From Exophiala sp. HKRS030 (lineage: Eukaryota > Ascomycota > Eurotiomycetes > Chaetothyriales > Herpotrichiellaceae), in NCBI GenBank assembly GCA_023897205.1, contig JAHWDD010000006.1, positions 3,224,001 to 3,288,000 of the forward strand: DNA of 64,000 nucleotides. The letters are read 5' to 3'. The stretch's first letter is position 1; every line of letters begins with the position of its first letter. Shown here one piece after another: positions 54,284 to 64,000 of the stretch. Made by a program: the position numbers and the translations under genes. The notes beneath the pieces were generated by a model. That model saw only the letters and a list, made by a program, of their open reading frames with translations, searched no databases and was not told where the DNA came from.

Positions 54284-55702
54284 TCAAACCCTCAGGCGCC
54301 CTGAGACTCCCACACCTCCCTTCAAATGTCCAACCGTAGCTGATATAGACCCGCACTCGTAGTTCCAGCCTCCAGGTACTCAAAAGCCCAATCCTCAAAG
54401 CCCCTTCAGCCTCGCGACCGTCCGTGGTCACCACTGATATTGTCTGCAGTAGTCGTGATATGCTCAGGCAATTCAGCAATTCAGAGCACCCACAAGCCGG
54501 TCCAGACACTGATATCTCGGAACCCGTGCCAAACCGTTCAACGACACCGTCTCTTCAGACTTCCACGGAGATGAAATCCGAAGCTTCTCGAGTCCCAAGG
54601 CACGTCTCGCAGCTCGTGGCAAATTGAACGACGCCCAACGGTCCGTTTTACATACGATCAAAGCGAAGGGACAAGTCCAAAAAGGAAAAACCCCAATTTC
54701 GCGCTTCAGGCTATGCCCTCCCTTGAAGAGAGATAGGAATGCTGTCCTTGATAGTTTGCGATTGGCTGTCATGTACCCGGTATTATGCTTTTTGGGGGGC
54801 ATACACGACCAGCAGCAACCGAGAGCCTCGGCCTAGACGTGGCTGAGACGCGCCAACGAGTAATACTGTCATACAGTGGACTGATGACTGGATTAGGTAG
54901 TATGATCAAAGAATTAGATGTCGAAGGCTATACCTTTCATGTCGGACCACTATCGGATATCAATCAAGAGGGTGGGGATTGTTGATGTTTGAAGGGGTTG
55001 TAACTTCGTAGGTCGACGGATTCGATATGCGTGTGGGTAATCTGAGAGACTCGTATATGGACGGAAGAAATCAGAAGACGGTACATAGGTCACTGCTTTC
55101 GACGTGACACACACGCCGTCGGCCTTGAGCATTTGCCATGCTGTGTGTCTCAAAACCATAGCGAGTCGAGATTCGAGAATGAGGAATATTCGTCTTCTGT
55201 CACATGTTAACCGTGCCGATGTAATGCTGTCGCTACAAACACGGCGAAGTTGCTTGCTACCACTTGTCTGATGCTGATGGGACACCCAAATCATGCATAG
55301 TATATGTCACTATTTAGGGTACCAGGTAAATAGATATCTGAGAATTCACACCGTCTGTCCGCACCGAGTGAGTATGTCTCCAAGGGCATTACATTGATCT
55401 ATCCATTTCTGGTGTGCACAAATCAAGATGAGCTCAAAGATCCGTAGACTCTGTTGGTTCGATGTTCTGAGATTCTGGGGACGTCAACCACAGTCTGACA
55501 TCCTTCCCGAGATCTCCTGAACCATAGCACTGGCTCTAATAAGTACACCTCCCTGCTATCAGTAATGGTACACTCTTTGAACCCCTCCATATGGCCATTC
55601 CACGCTGGATAGAGTCAACCAACTCCGGTCTGCTCATGCACTGTTGTCCTCCGCGCCACACAGGACATCATTCAAGCCACCAAGCGCACTGCAAGCCTCT
55701 CC
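54284..55702. other. Intergenic, nothing supported
   Basis: About 1.4 kb with overlapping short open frames on both strands but no motif, signal peptide or splice chain. It includes the promoter of the thioesterase gene and the 3' region of the proteasome gene. Confidence 0.4.
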
Positions 55703-56617
55703 TCACGAAAAGTCACTCGTGACATTTGAAAACTCTCCCTTTGACAACTTGGTCTCCCAGAATATCGGGTTCGTGTCGAAGAAACCATGCTTGACCCATC
55801 CATCTTCCTTGACATGGTACAGATTGATGTAACCACCAGAATAGGCATCTCTGTGAGTAGCTGCAAGAATACTTCTTCGTCCCAGCTCTAAAGCTTCATC
55901 ATCCTCTAGATCGTACTTGTATTGCGCATCGAGAACACCATAGGCGAATGTCTGACCTGAACCCACACAAAACAGATTTCCTGATAGACGAGTGCCATCT
56001 GAATCAATATAGTAGAGAGCTGGCCCTTCTGATGGTGTGACTCCGGTAATCATGGTACCCATTGATAATCCCATTCCTTTGTAAGAGTAGACTAGATTGG
56101 CGAGGATCTTGGATGCGGCGGCCACCGAAATTCGTTGTTTCTGTCGCAGTTCGTGAAGACGGCATTGAACTCCGAGGTATGCGAGCCAGTATTGACAATC
56201 CTAGGGACATTGTTAGCTCGTCTTTTCTTGATTCACGCCCGCCCATCCTGGCCGTAAACTTACAGCGGCTCCACCAGCCATGGTTCCCAACAACATAGGG
56301 TTGATTTCAATGACCTTCTTGACTGTCTGCGATGCAATCCAATTTCCAGCTGTAGCTCTTGAATCGGTCGCAACGATGATTCCTCCCTTGAATCGAAAAG
56401 CTAGTGTTGTTGTACCGTGGGCAATCTTGATGGGACAATTAGGGTTGGAGTAATCATCTGTGGCAGCGCGGAGGAAGGCTGAAGGTCGAGAAACTGGTGG
56501 TAAGGCGAATTTGAGAGACAAAGGAGGTGTGGCATCTTGGTAATCTTGTTGATCTTCTGATGTATAACCTTCATGGGCGAATGGTGATTGTGTGTATTGA
56601 GCGACGAGGGTATCCAT
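55703..56617 (-). CDS. pre2: 20S proteasome subunit beta5 (Pre2), chymotrypsin-like
   Basis: Two exons (56617-56264 and 56200-55703) joined over a 63-nt intron give 283 residues. A propeptide of 68 residues ends at HG, before the catalytic Thr1 of [11 protein letters not shown] (Thr69 of the precursor). Asp17 and Lys33 of the mature numbering lie in [28 protein letters not shown] joins to [10 protein letters not shown] across the intron, and [27 protein letters not shown] follows. [12 protein letters not shown] and [16 protein letters not shown] complete the family pattern. The subunit gives the 20S core its chymotrypsin-like activity and is made as an inactive precursor that cleaves itself during assembly. 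Confidence 0.95.
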
Positions 56618-57557
56618 GACTAAAGGTGAGAATACAAAGGGTAGGGGAGAAAAAGGGTGTGTTGATACAAAAAGAGGTTGGATGATTGTACAAGCAGGAA
56701 AGAAAACAAGTTGCTTGAAGAGAGTGAGATGATGAAACGAAGCAGAAGTCGAAGTGAAGCAGTGTTACAAAGTGTTGGTGGTAATGGTAGTGGTAGTGGT
56801 AGCAAGGCACAGGCAAAGGCAAGGATGCGCAATGCAGTTTGGGTGACGCGACTTTGGAGCCTTGGGATATCGGAGCTGCCATCACGTGATCAGTCACGAT
56901 TTGCTACGATGACAACCACTACTCTTTGGAGGTCAAACATTTACTATTCTCTTTCGAGATTGGCAGATACGATATTAGCTCAGACATTAGAATCCAAGGC
57001 AGATAAAGTTACAGCGATATATATACATGACATTTTGATGGTATGAACCCTCATGCCACCACCAAAGGGTGAAACCGCTCCGTCCAATGTGAACGACAGA
57101 GGCACCAAGTTTGAAGCGGAAACCTGTGGGTGAGATGGATATGATGGATGACCCTTCCAATCTCAACCTTTTGTACCTTCGTAAGGAAGAGGTGGTATGT
57201 ATTCCACATATCTCGGACGGACCATCTTGCGTTGGAGTATATGAGAGATCCAGTTGACGCCACGTCGAAGCATGCAGATACACTCCGTCGTGAGCACTAT
57301 CTGATTGTGCAAAAGCCAAGTCCAACTGTCATTTCCATTCCAACGCGGTCTGTGGCCGTATATGTCCTCCGATGTATCAAGCCCATATTGAACGCCAATT
57401 CCGACGATACCCAAAGCTTTCCAGTTTTCACTTCATTAATTCATTACTGGTTGTAGTAGCCCATGGATGCATCTCAAAGCACTCCAGGCAGAATTTGATA
57501 GTTCCATCTACCTGTGAGATAGATGAACTCCGTCAAAGCCGCCAAGGGGATTCTTCA
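56618..57557. other. Intergenic between PRE2 and the Cys-rich membrane protein gene
   Basis: The PRE2 promoter side has a short (GGTAGT)n-like repeat at about 56776-56802 and a palindromic ATCACGTGAT at 56881-56890. No gene is supported. Confidence 0.45.
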
Positions 57558-58597
57558 TCAAACCTCTCTATAACTCCCATTCACCGGTCGCCTTCCAGGC
57601 ATCAAAAAGCTAGGCGGCCGTGCCTGGTATTGTTGAGGTTGATGTTGTTGATCACCATACGCTTGGTAACTTTGCTGAGGAGGTTCATAAAGTGTACTTG
57701 GGGCATAAGACGATGTTTGGGGATGCTGATATGAGTTTTGTCGGCCATAATCAGCTGGACTTGGACTTGCTACACCTGGAGCAAATTTGTCGGACAAAAT
57801 TGATGGTGCTGCTGATTCCGATCGATATGTTGGAGGAGGGCTAAGTGGTACAGATTGGAAACCATCATGACCACCATTGCCGTGAGTGTCCATACGTTGC
57901 ATACCCAAATCAGATTGATAAGATTGGTTCATACCATGGTCGTTCTGGAAATATTCTCCTTGAGGATGTGGAGACACGGGTGAAATGGGACCATGAGGAA
58001 CACTATTATACCCACCTCTCATTCTCGGTGGTTGTGTATCGAGTCTGCCCATTTCCAAATCACCATTTGGCGCCGGTTGAAGTGGTACAGCGCTGTGGTC
58101 TTCAACCCGCCTCTTTGGGGCATTATCCCAACTGGGCATGGCAGGTAAACTATCCTCGTTGATTTTCCTGCTCGGTTCGTCGAAGGTTGCAAATTGGGGA
58201 GGGTTTGGAGTGGGATGGCCGTATGCCATGGGTGCTGGAGCAGGTTGATACCCTCCATAGGGTGCCGGGGCGGGCATTCTTGAATAATCATCTTTATATT
58301 TGGACCCTCCTCGATTGCGTCCTGAGCCGCAACAGCTTCCGCAGCCGCCACAGCAACATGAACACAGACGAGCGCCGCAACAAAGACAATTGACAACACA
58401 TGCGAGGAAAGAGAGGAGGATGAGAGATCCAACGACTATTCCAATAATTGCAGGCCATCTAGTAAGAAGTTAGGATCCTCAACCGAAGATCAATCTGCTT
58501 TGGAGTAGACATACTTGCAATAAGCCTTGTCCATACACTTGTCCCAGCTTGAGAATGTGTCTGGAGCACTGGTGACTTCATTGATAATGTCACTCAT
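57558..58597 (-). CDS. Cys-rich single-pass membrane protein with long Pro/Gln-rich tail (fungal 'fibroin-3 related' type)
   Basis: Two exons (58597-58515 and 58458-57558, 56-nt intron) give 327 residues. The junction joins MDKAYCK to WPAIIGIVVG. The N-terminal 30 residues contain a SWDKCMDKAYCKW segment. One membrane helix follows (AIIGIVVGSLILLSFLACVV), and directly after it comes a cysteine cluster NCLCCGARLCSCCCGGCGSCCGSG. About 240 residues are then disordered and rich in Pro, Gln, Ser, Gly and Tyr. The cysteines just inside the membrane would suit multiple palmitoylation, by inference. The outline fits the fungal proteins often labelled fibroin-3 related, whose function is not known. 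The cytosolic tail contains SP and PPxY-like motifs. Confidence 0.82.
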
Positions 58598-59603
58598 GAC
58601 GGGCGAGAGATTGAGATTGTTTAGGAGGGGTGGAACGAGGGTAAGGGAGTTGCGCCTGCACTAGAAAGTATTCGAGAGCCGGCAAGATTCAAATTCGAGG
58701 ATTCTTGAATATGGAAATCCTCTATAACGTGTAGAAAGAAGGATTAATGGCGGAATGACAGTCTGCACAGTCGTAGTTGGCTGGGATGATTGAGAGGCTG
58801 GGTCACCGAATGGAAAGGGACGCCGGCCAGCGGACAGTGCGCAACGAGTGTGACGTTGATCTGCAGGAATAGTAAAGCGAGTGAAATGGAAGATGGGTCT
58901 AACGAAGTATCAAGCAAACCGATACAATGTATAAGATGGCAAAAGAGTAAATGAGTGATATTCCAAGAGAATTCAGATGTGTTCTATGAAAAGAAAGTCA
59001 GCTGCTGTGCTGCGGTCGCACCGTGTGGTTGAGTGGGAGGAATTGAAGGTGAGGGTGTAACCACAAGGAGGCGCAGCCACAGGGAGGGAGACGCAGACAA
59101 AGACGCAGGCAGGCACCGTGGCAGGGTGGCACCTTCCCCTTACCAACCAACAAAATCAAGGCAGGTACGCCCACGACCCACGACCCACGAGGCAGGCACT
59201 GCAGAACAACGGACTACGGCAGGTGCAGCTTTGCAAGGGGCACCCTTTGACTTTCCTGGGGTCAAAACTCCACCGCAGACGCGTCTTCACCAATCATCAA
59301 TTTTCCTCATGCGTCTTAAGCGAGCCCAGTAGAAAAGATCTGCTCATTGCCCAGCCTCAGGGTGACTCTGAAACACTCGTCCCGGTCTCCCAAGACATCC
59401 ATCAGCATCAGGATTCATCACAATGGCATAATGGCATGTGCCCACCAGAAGGCAGTCTCAGGGAATATATATCAAAATGCTGAATCATGTCTCCGTGAGA
59501 GAAACGCCCTCCTTAGCCTGGTTATCCTATCTCTATAACCAATATGTTATTGACCTAGAGGCTGTGGTTTGGTCCGTGCTTGTATGCTCATCTTTCGTCT
59601 TGT
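58598..59603. other. Intergenic between the Cys-rich protein gene and CDC16
   Basis: Holds the promoter of the Cys-rich gene and the 3' region of CDC16. The short frames near 59030-59830 lack motifs. Confidence 0.4.
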
Positions 59604-61787
59604 TTATCGTACAGATCGTAAAGCTGCTCCCAAGATCTCATCTGCAGCTTCATCCATGCCTCTCTCCACTTTCTCCTCATTACTCATTCTTCCTACCCCA
59701 GTGCTGGTCGAGTTTGGTCCCATGGCCCTGCTTTTTTGCTTTCGTCCTAGACTTTTCGAGGGAAGACCTTGAAGCGACGATGAATCCCCATCAACCAGTC
59801 CATGAGCCTCTTCCAACGCCCAGAACTCCATAGCTCGAGTGAGAAGAGTTCCCGCCACACCTCCACCACCTGCGTCACCACCAAGAACTCGCACAGCCTC
59901 GTGTAAAGCCATGACGGCATCTTTAGTTCGATTCCCGATGCTCAATAGAACGAGTCCCCGACTCGTGTGAATGCTTCCGATCAAATTCCGTTCGTCATAA
60001 CCACTTGCACCTCCGCTGGGTATCAAACTTGTACCCGATCCGCCAATGCTCAAGCTAGAAAACGCAGACATGCCTCGACTGGGTTCAAAGGCAGCTGTAG
60101 TAGCAGCACCACCCGTCGCAGTCCTCAAGCATTCATCAAACTCGAGCAAAGATTCTTGAAATTTGCCTAGTCGTCTTAGAGCATGTGCAAGGTTAGCTCT
60201 GGTGGCCACCCATGCTGTCATATTGCATCCAAGCTCAGACGCAAGTTCCAATGCTTTGTGGAATAATTTGGCTGCAGCAGGGAGATTCGCTTGATGGTAT
60301 AGGATCACACCAAGCTCATTGAGTACCAAAGGATCTCCACCAATTTTGCTGCTACTGTTTGATATCCTCGTCCCTAGGTCCTCATCATTGTCGGCTTTTA
60401 TCATCCCACTACTTTTTTCGAATGCAGCAACACAATACTCCCAAGCAAGCTGCATGTTGTTCAACGCGAGATGCTGCATACCCAAAAACAACTGTGGGAG
60501 ATGACTCCCCTGAAAAAGTCTCGCCGCCGTCGAATATGCAGCTATTGCTTGATCATGTTCGCCTTCCGCCGCAAATGTATGGGCAAATCCGATCCAAGCT
60601 GGGCCGAATGTGGATCCATCAATGACGCTTTGGAGAAAAACCGCCGAGCCTCGGATATTTTGAATATGGATAGATAATAGGTTCCAATGGCAAGGTAGGT
60701 GTATGATTCATGCGGTGCAAACGTCGAAAGAGTATGAGACAAGTGAAAAAGCGTATTGTGAGACCCTGTTTCGTATAGTAATGCCAGATGCAGTGGATAC
60801 AGTCTGGGGCTGTGACCGAGAGATGCATTAGTATTAGTACTAGAGGCGTCTGGTGACTCATTGGAGTGTTCTTGAGAGTTGAGGATGCTCGTGGTGATTG
60901 CGAGAGCATCGTGGAATCGACATTGGGTATAAAGAGTTTCGGCTCGTGTCATTAGCAGGTCGGGGTTTGAAGCGAGATTGTAATGAGTAGAAAGTGTCTC
61001 TGTCGCTTCGGCCAAGGTTGTCGGGGATGAGTATTTGGACAGGCGGGTAGTGTAAAGTAACTTGGTGAAGTGTGCGGCTTCTTGAGCCATTGACTGATCC
61101 TCAACCTGAATCGAGTCAAAATCGAGTTCTTCCAAAAATGCCAACTCTTCAGCAGGGGACATCATAGAGTTCTTCATGAGCTGGTCAAACGCTTCAAAGC
61201 ATTGGACATCAATCCGCACTGCATCTTTGTAACACTCTCTGGCACGGTCGAAGGCATTCCGTTTGGCAAAGCAGAGACCGCGTAAATAGCACATGCCCGC
61301 CTGAAACTTCAGCTCTTTTTCTGCATCTCTGTCTCGCTCCCTTTCTTCGCTAAGTTCAATTCTGTCTCTGGGAAGTCTGCCTCTATGCGACCGACCATTG
61401 ACGTGGGCCAATTTGCGACGTGCATTGTGGGAGGTTGTGATGAGATGTGTAGGGCTTTGTTCACCGAGAATATCAAGCCCTTGTTCGTATCTTCCTTGCT
61501 TGATGTAGCAATGTGCCGCTAGATATCGACATGGTAGACTGCGAGCAGTCAAATCTTTACGGGAGAGTAGGGCTAACGCTCGTGTGAAGTTGTTGTTTCC
61601 AAAATGAACCTGTGCCAGCCAAAATGCATCTGCGTCATTATCTGCAGACAATCAGAAGATGTCTAAAACTCTCCAACTGTACTTACATACTGGTCAAGGC
61701 GAGAACTTTGTCTCCAATATAAATGGCGGCATCATTCTGACCCTTGTTAAGGGCATCTTGTCTCCATGTTCGGAGATATTTGTCCAT
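59604..61787 (-). CDS. cdc16: Anaphase-promoting complex subunit Cdc16/Cut9 (one-base frameshift)
   Basis: Exons 61787-61691 and 61641-59604 give about 711 residues after one added base. The start MDKYLRTWRQDALNKGQ joins to NNDADAFWLAQVHF as in Cut9. TPR repeats run through the whole protein, for example LPCRYLAAHCYIKQGRYEQGLDIL, CYLRGLCFAKRNAFDRARECYKDAV, and NLAHALRRLGKFQESLLEFDECL. At about 60607 the first frame runs out with SLMDPHSAQLG, while the conserved FGPAWIGFAHTFAAEGEHDQAIAAYSTAARLFQG continues in the next frame; one T in CATTCGG is missing. The frame is also open upstream of 61787 (SRLPGQKSDHASHP), so an extra 5' exon, perhaps from 62027, is possible. Cdc16 is a scaffold of the APC/C ubiquitin ligase that triggers anaphase in the nucleus. 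Confidence 0.9.
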
Positions 61788-62283
61788 CCTGTTCTCTTTC
61801 ACCGTGTCAGGATGCGATGCATGATCAGACTTCTGCCCAGGTAGCCTGGACGTGATAGTCTAGAAAGAGAGGCGAGATTTGTTTTGTTGAGTGAGTGGGA
61901 GGAAGTTGGAACAAGTTCTGGACTGTCCACTGTACGATTCTTGCCACGGAATTTGTTTGTTTCCTACCGTCATTGCAACCGCGATCGAAGTGATCACATG
62001 TATGTCATTTGTTGTCATGGCGGTCATTTGAAACTGTGGGGAAGGCACCGACGCGCCGATAATGGCACACTCCGATTGGCTCTTTGTATATTCCATTTCG
62101 CCTCGTTGTCGCCTTCATATCGAAACATCAACTGCGATTTCAATCTTCCCTCGCCGCTCGAAACTCTGCAAAGGGAGGGTCATCCCCTAGACCTCAAAGG
62201 TGTCACTGCGAGATCTTGAATCATAGGCCACCCTCTCAAGTCAACGTGAGCCAGGGCTCGTCCATCGACACTCTACTTTCATC
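61788..62283. promoter_or_regulatory. Short divergent promoter region of CDC16 and YJU2
   Basis: Fewer than 500 bases separate the starts of two essential genes transcribed away from each other. Part of it may be a first CDC16 exon (around 62027-61970, frame MTAMTTNDIHVITSIAVAMT, followed by a GTAGGA donor and a CTAG acceptor). Confidence 0.5.
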
Positions 62284-63182
62284 ATGTCGGAACGAAAAGT
62301 CCTCACTAAATATTATCCCCGGAGTTCGATCCTTCTAAGATCTCCCGGACACCCAAACACCTACGTCCTACAGGTCCAAAGACCATCCCAGTCCGCCTTA
62401 TGGCTCCTTACAGTATGAAATGTACATCATGCGGTGAATACATCTACAAAGGTCGCAAGTTCAACGCCAGGAAGGAAACGACAGACGAGAAATACCTCAA
62501 TATCACAATCTATCGTTTCTACATTCGATGTACAAGATGTTCTTCTGAGATCACCTTCAAGACTGATCCCAAGAACATGGACTATACCGCTGAAAGAGGT
62601 GCCAACCGAAATTTCGAAGCATGGCGAGACCCCACATCTGAAGAACTCAAGGAAACAGACGAGGAGCGACTGGACCGCCTTGAAAGGGAAGAAGCCGACG
62701 AAGCAGAAAATGCAGAGAGAAATGCAATGGAAGAACTTGAAGAGAAGATGCAGGAGAGTAAGAGAGAGATGCAAGTTGCCGATGCTTTGGATGAAATTAT
62801 GCAACGCAATGCCCGCATCGAACGTGGTGAGAAGGGTGCCAAGGAGCAGGAAGCCCTTGACCAAGTCCGAGATCTTGCCAAAGAACGTCAACAAGCAGCA
62901 GAGCTTGAGGATGCTGAAGCAGCCCGCAAAGCCTTTGAAAGCGCAAATGTCGAAAAGGTCAGACTTGAGGAAATTACCTACGACAATAAACATATCCACG
63001 ACACGATTGATATGCAGTCTCAGTCTCGCAATGTCCCGTCCTTTGAAAAGGTCAAGAAATTCAAGAAGCCACTGGTGCCTGGGTTGGTCCGGAAAGCCAT
63101 CACGCAACCGCAAAACACGCCCGCCGTTATCACGAAGCCTGCGGGTCTCGGTCTAGGTGACTATGATTCAGATGAAGATTGA
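62284..63182 (+). CDS. yju2: Splicing factor Yju2 (CCDC94/CWC16) (one-base frameshift near start)
   Basis: The family start [12 protein letters not shown] is at 62284, then [21 protein letters not shown] and [28 protein letters not shown]. The second part is in another frame and joins if one C is added to CCCC at 62317-62320 (YYPPEFDPSK), giving 299 residues. Two CxxC pairs (CTSC and CTRC) form the zinc-binding site, with the surrounding YRFYIRC and [23 protein letters not shown] strongly conserved. The rest is a charged helix ([23 protein letters not shown]) and a tail ending [10 protein letters not shown]. Yju2 joins the Prp19-associated spliceosome and promotes the first catalytic step of pre-mRNA splicing. 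A start at 62400 alone would lose the invariant N-terminus. Confidence 0.92.
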
Positions 63183-63435
63183 TGCAATGTTCGTCCGAAC
63201 GTACTATTTTCCCGAGTTGCTTATGTCACGTGACGACCTTTCGCCTTTTGAACCGGATTTATAGCTTAAAGTCCGCTTCAAAGACAAGAGTGTGCAGCAA
63301 TCACAGAACCAATACTTCGTCATTACGACCATGGGTTTATCAGATAAAAAGGACTATGCTTCTGCTCCAAGTGACCAGACAGTCACATAGAAAACTATCT
63401 TGCACAGGAGCATTTTCCGAGGGAACTTATGCGAA

Positions 63436-63948
63436 ATGGCGACTCCTGCAGAAGTCTGGTTCAGTGAGTCTTCTCATCACATCGCTTGTAATGATACTGA
63501 AACAGAAAGTCACTGGCTGTTCATCAGGAATAGGCATTTCCTTGGCATCTCAAGCCTTTGCGCATGGCCATGCAGTTGTGGCGACCGCACGAAACCCCGA
63601 CCTTCTGTCTTACTTGCCTGATCACCCAAGGGTCCTGAAACTGAGATTGGATGTTACCTCTCCTAATTCCATCAAGTCTGCCTTTCAAGAAACGCTGGCG
63701 AAATTCGGTCGTGTTGATGTTGTCGTCAACAATGCCGGTCTTAGCCTGATCGGTGATACCGAGGCTATCACCGAGGTCGAGGCTCGCCAACGTTTCGAGA
63801 CCAATTTCTGGGGTGCAGCGCATGTCACCGAAGCAGCTCTGCCGATATTTCGTGAAATAAATCCAAAAGGTGAGGGGGGATTTGTAATTCAGATCTCGGC
63901 CATGGCAGGTCGCACCTCTCTCGCAGGTCTCGCATACTATTCTGCAAG
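63436..63948 (+). CDS. Short-chain dehydrogenase/reductase, 5' part only (runs off window)
   Basis: Exon 1 (63436-63463) encodes MATPAEVWF. A 46-nt intron ends at 63509, after which TGCSSGIGISLASQAF gives the SDR cofactor motif TGxxxGIG. LKLRLDVTSPNS and VVVNNAGLSLIGD (NNAG motif) follow, then FETNFWGAAHVTEAALP and the ISAMAGR strand with the catalytic Ser. The frame reaches AYYSA with the catalytic Tyr, where a GTACGG donor at 63949 begins another intron. The partner Lys of YxxxK and the C-terminal half must lie beyond 64000. The WFITGCSSGIG start is typical of the classical fungal oxidoreductases of unknown substrate. NAD(P) preference cannot be decided from this portion. Confidence 0.85.
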
Positions 63949-64000
63949 GTACGGACCAAAGAGACATTTCATTATGCTTTCTAATATTAGAGTAGCAAAT

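Noticed and set aside
56776..56802. Short GGTAGT-type repeat upstream of PRE2
   Set aside because: A small microsatellite of a few units, ordinary for an intergenic region.
61860..62096. A separate minus-strand gene in the CDC16-YJU2 gap
   Set aside because: The frame is better explained as a possible first exon and intron of CDC16 or as leader sequence.
6200..62320. Programmed ribosomal frameshifting as the reason for the five one-base breaks
   Set aside because: No shared slippery heptamer is seen, and essential genes would depend on it; homopolymer error is simpler.
505..63232. CACGTG palindromes at several intergenic places (507, 13738, 19530, 34253, 39637, 56883, 63227)
   Set aside because: The ones I noticed are no more than the number expected by chance in 64 kb, so no regulatory meaning is claimed.
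1..64000. CRISPR arrays, insertion sequences or bacterial operon features
   Set aside because: Nothing of this kind is seen; intron-split genes and fungal proteins show a eukaryotic nuclear genome.

Overview
The window looks like nuclear DNA of a filamentous ascomycete (Pezizomycotina). Genes are dense and on both strands. Most are split by short introns of about 45-110 nt with GT...AG ends. The proteins are fungal types: HET and STAND/NLR proteins, a Dal5-type transporter, GINS Sld5, Gem1, fimbrin Sac6, Rtg2, Ssr4, Cdc16 and Yju2. No species can be named from the sequence alone.

Layout. (1) Bases 1-19,100 are accessory. They hold a His/Gly-rich hydrophilic protein, a very large NLR-like receptor (hydrolase, two NACHT-like NTPases, ankyrin, NB-ARC, TPR), an unknown membrane protein, a HET-domain protein, and on the minus strand a protein with a fungal STAND-type N-terminus but no NTPase. 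Together they resemble a non-self recognition / regulated cell death cluster. (2) Bases 19,900-44,400 are mainly housekeeping: Sld5, a DUF985 cupin, an S33-type peptidase, a small three-exon ABM-like gene, Gem1, a Ysc84-like SYLF-SH3 protein, a DDHD phospholipase, fimbrin, a secreted Cys-rich protein, an anion/cation symporter of the MFS and a dienelactone hydrolase-family protein. (3) Bases 45,000-46,850 hold no protein gene. They carry a tandem array of Pol III-type units whose two ends are halves of a tRNA (Glu-like in at least two copies) separated by inserts of about 115-145 nt or more. (4) Bases 47,900-64,000 are housekeeping again: Rtg2-like phosphatase, Ssr4, a hotdog thioesterase, proteasome beta5, a Cys-rich membrane protein, Cdc16, Yju2, and the start of a short-chain dehydrogenase running off the edge.

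Two cross-cutting observations matter for any reader. First, five otherwise well conserved genes (NLR, HET, Ssr4, Cdc16, Yju2) each need exactly one extra base in a short homopolymer to keep frame. Because three of them are core cellular genes, homopolymer-contraction errors in the assembly are the simplest explanation. Second, the NLR also has an in-frame TGA and a degenerate first P-loop, which the homopolymer explanation does not cover. Gene ends given here were chosen by joining exons by eye at splice sites that keep the conserved protein in frame; total exon lengths were checked for divisibility by three.
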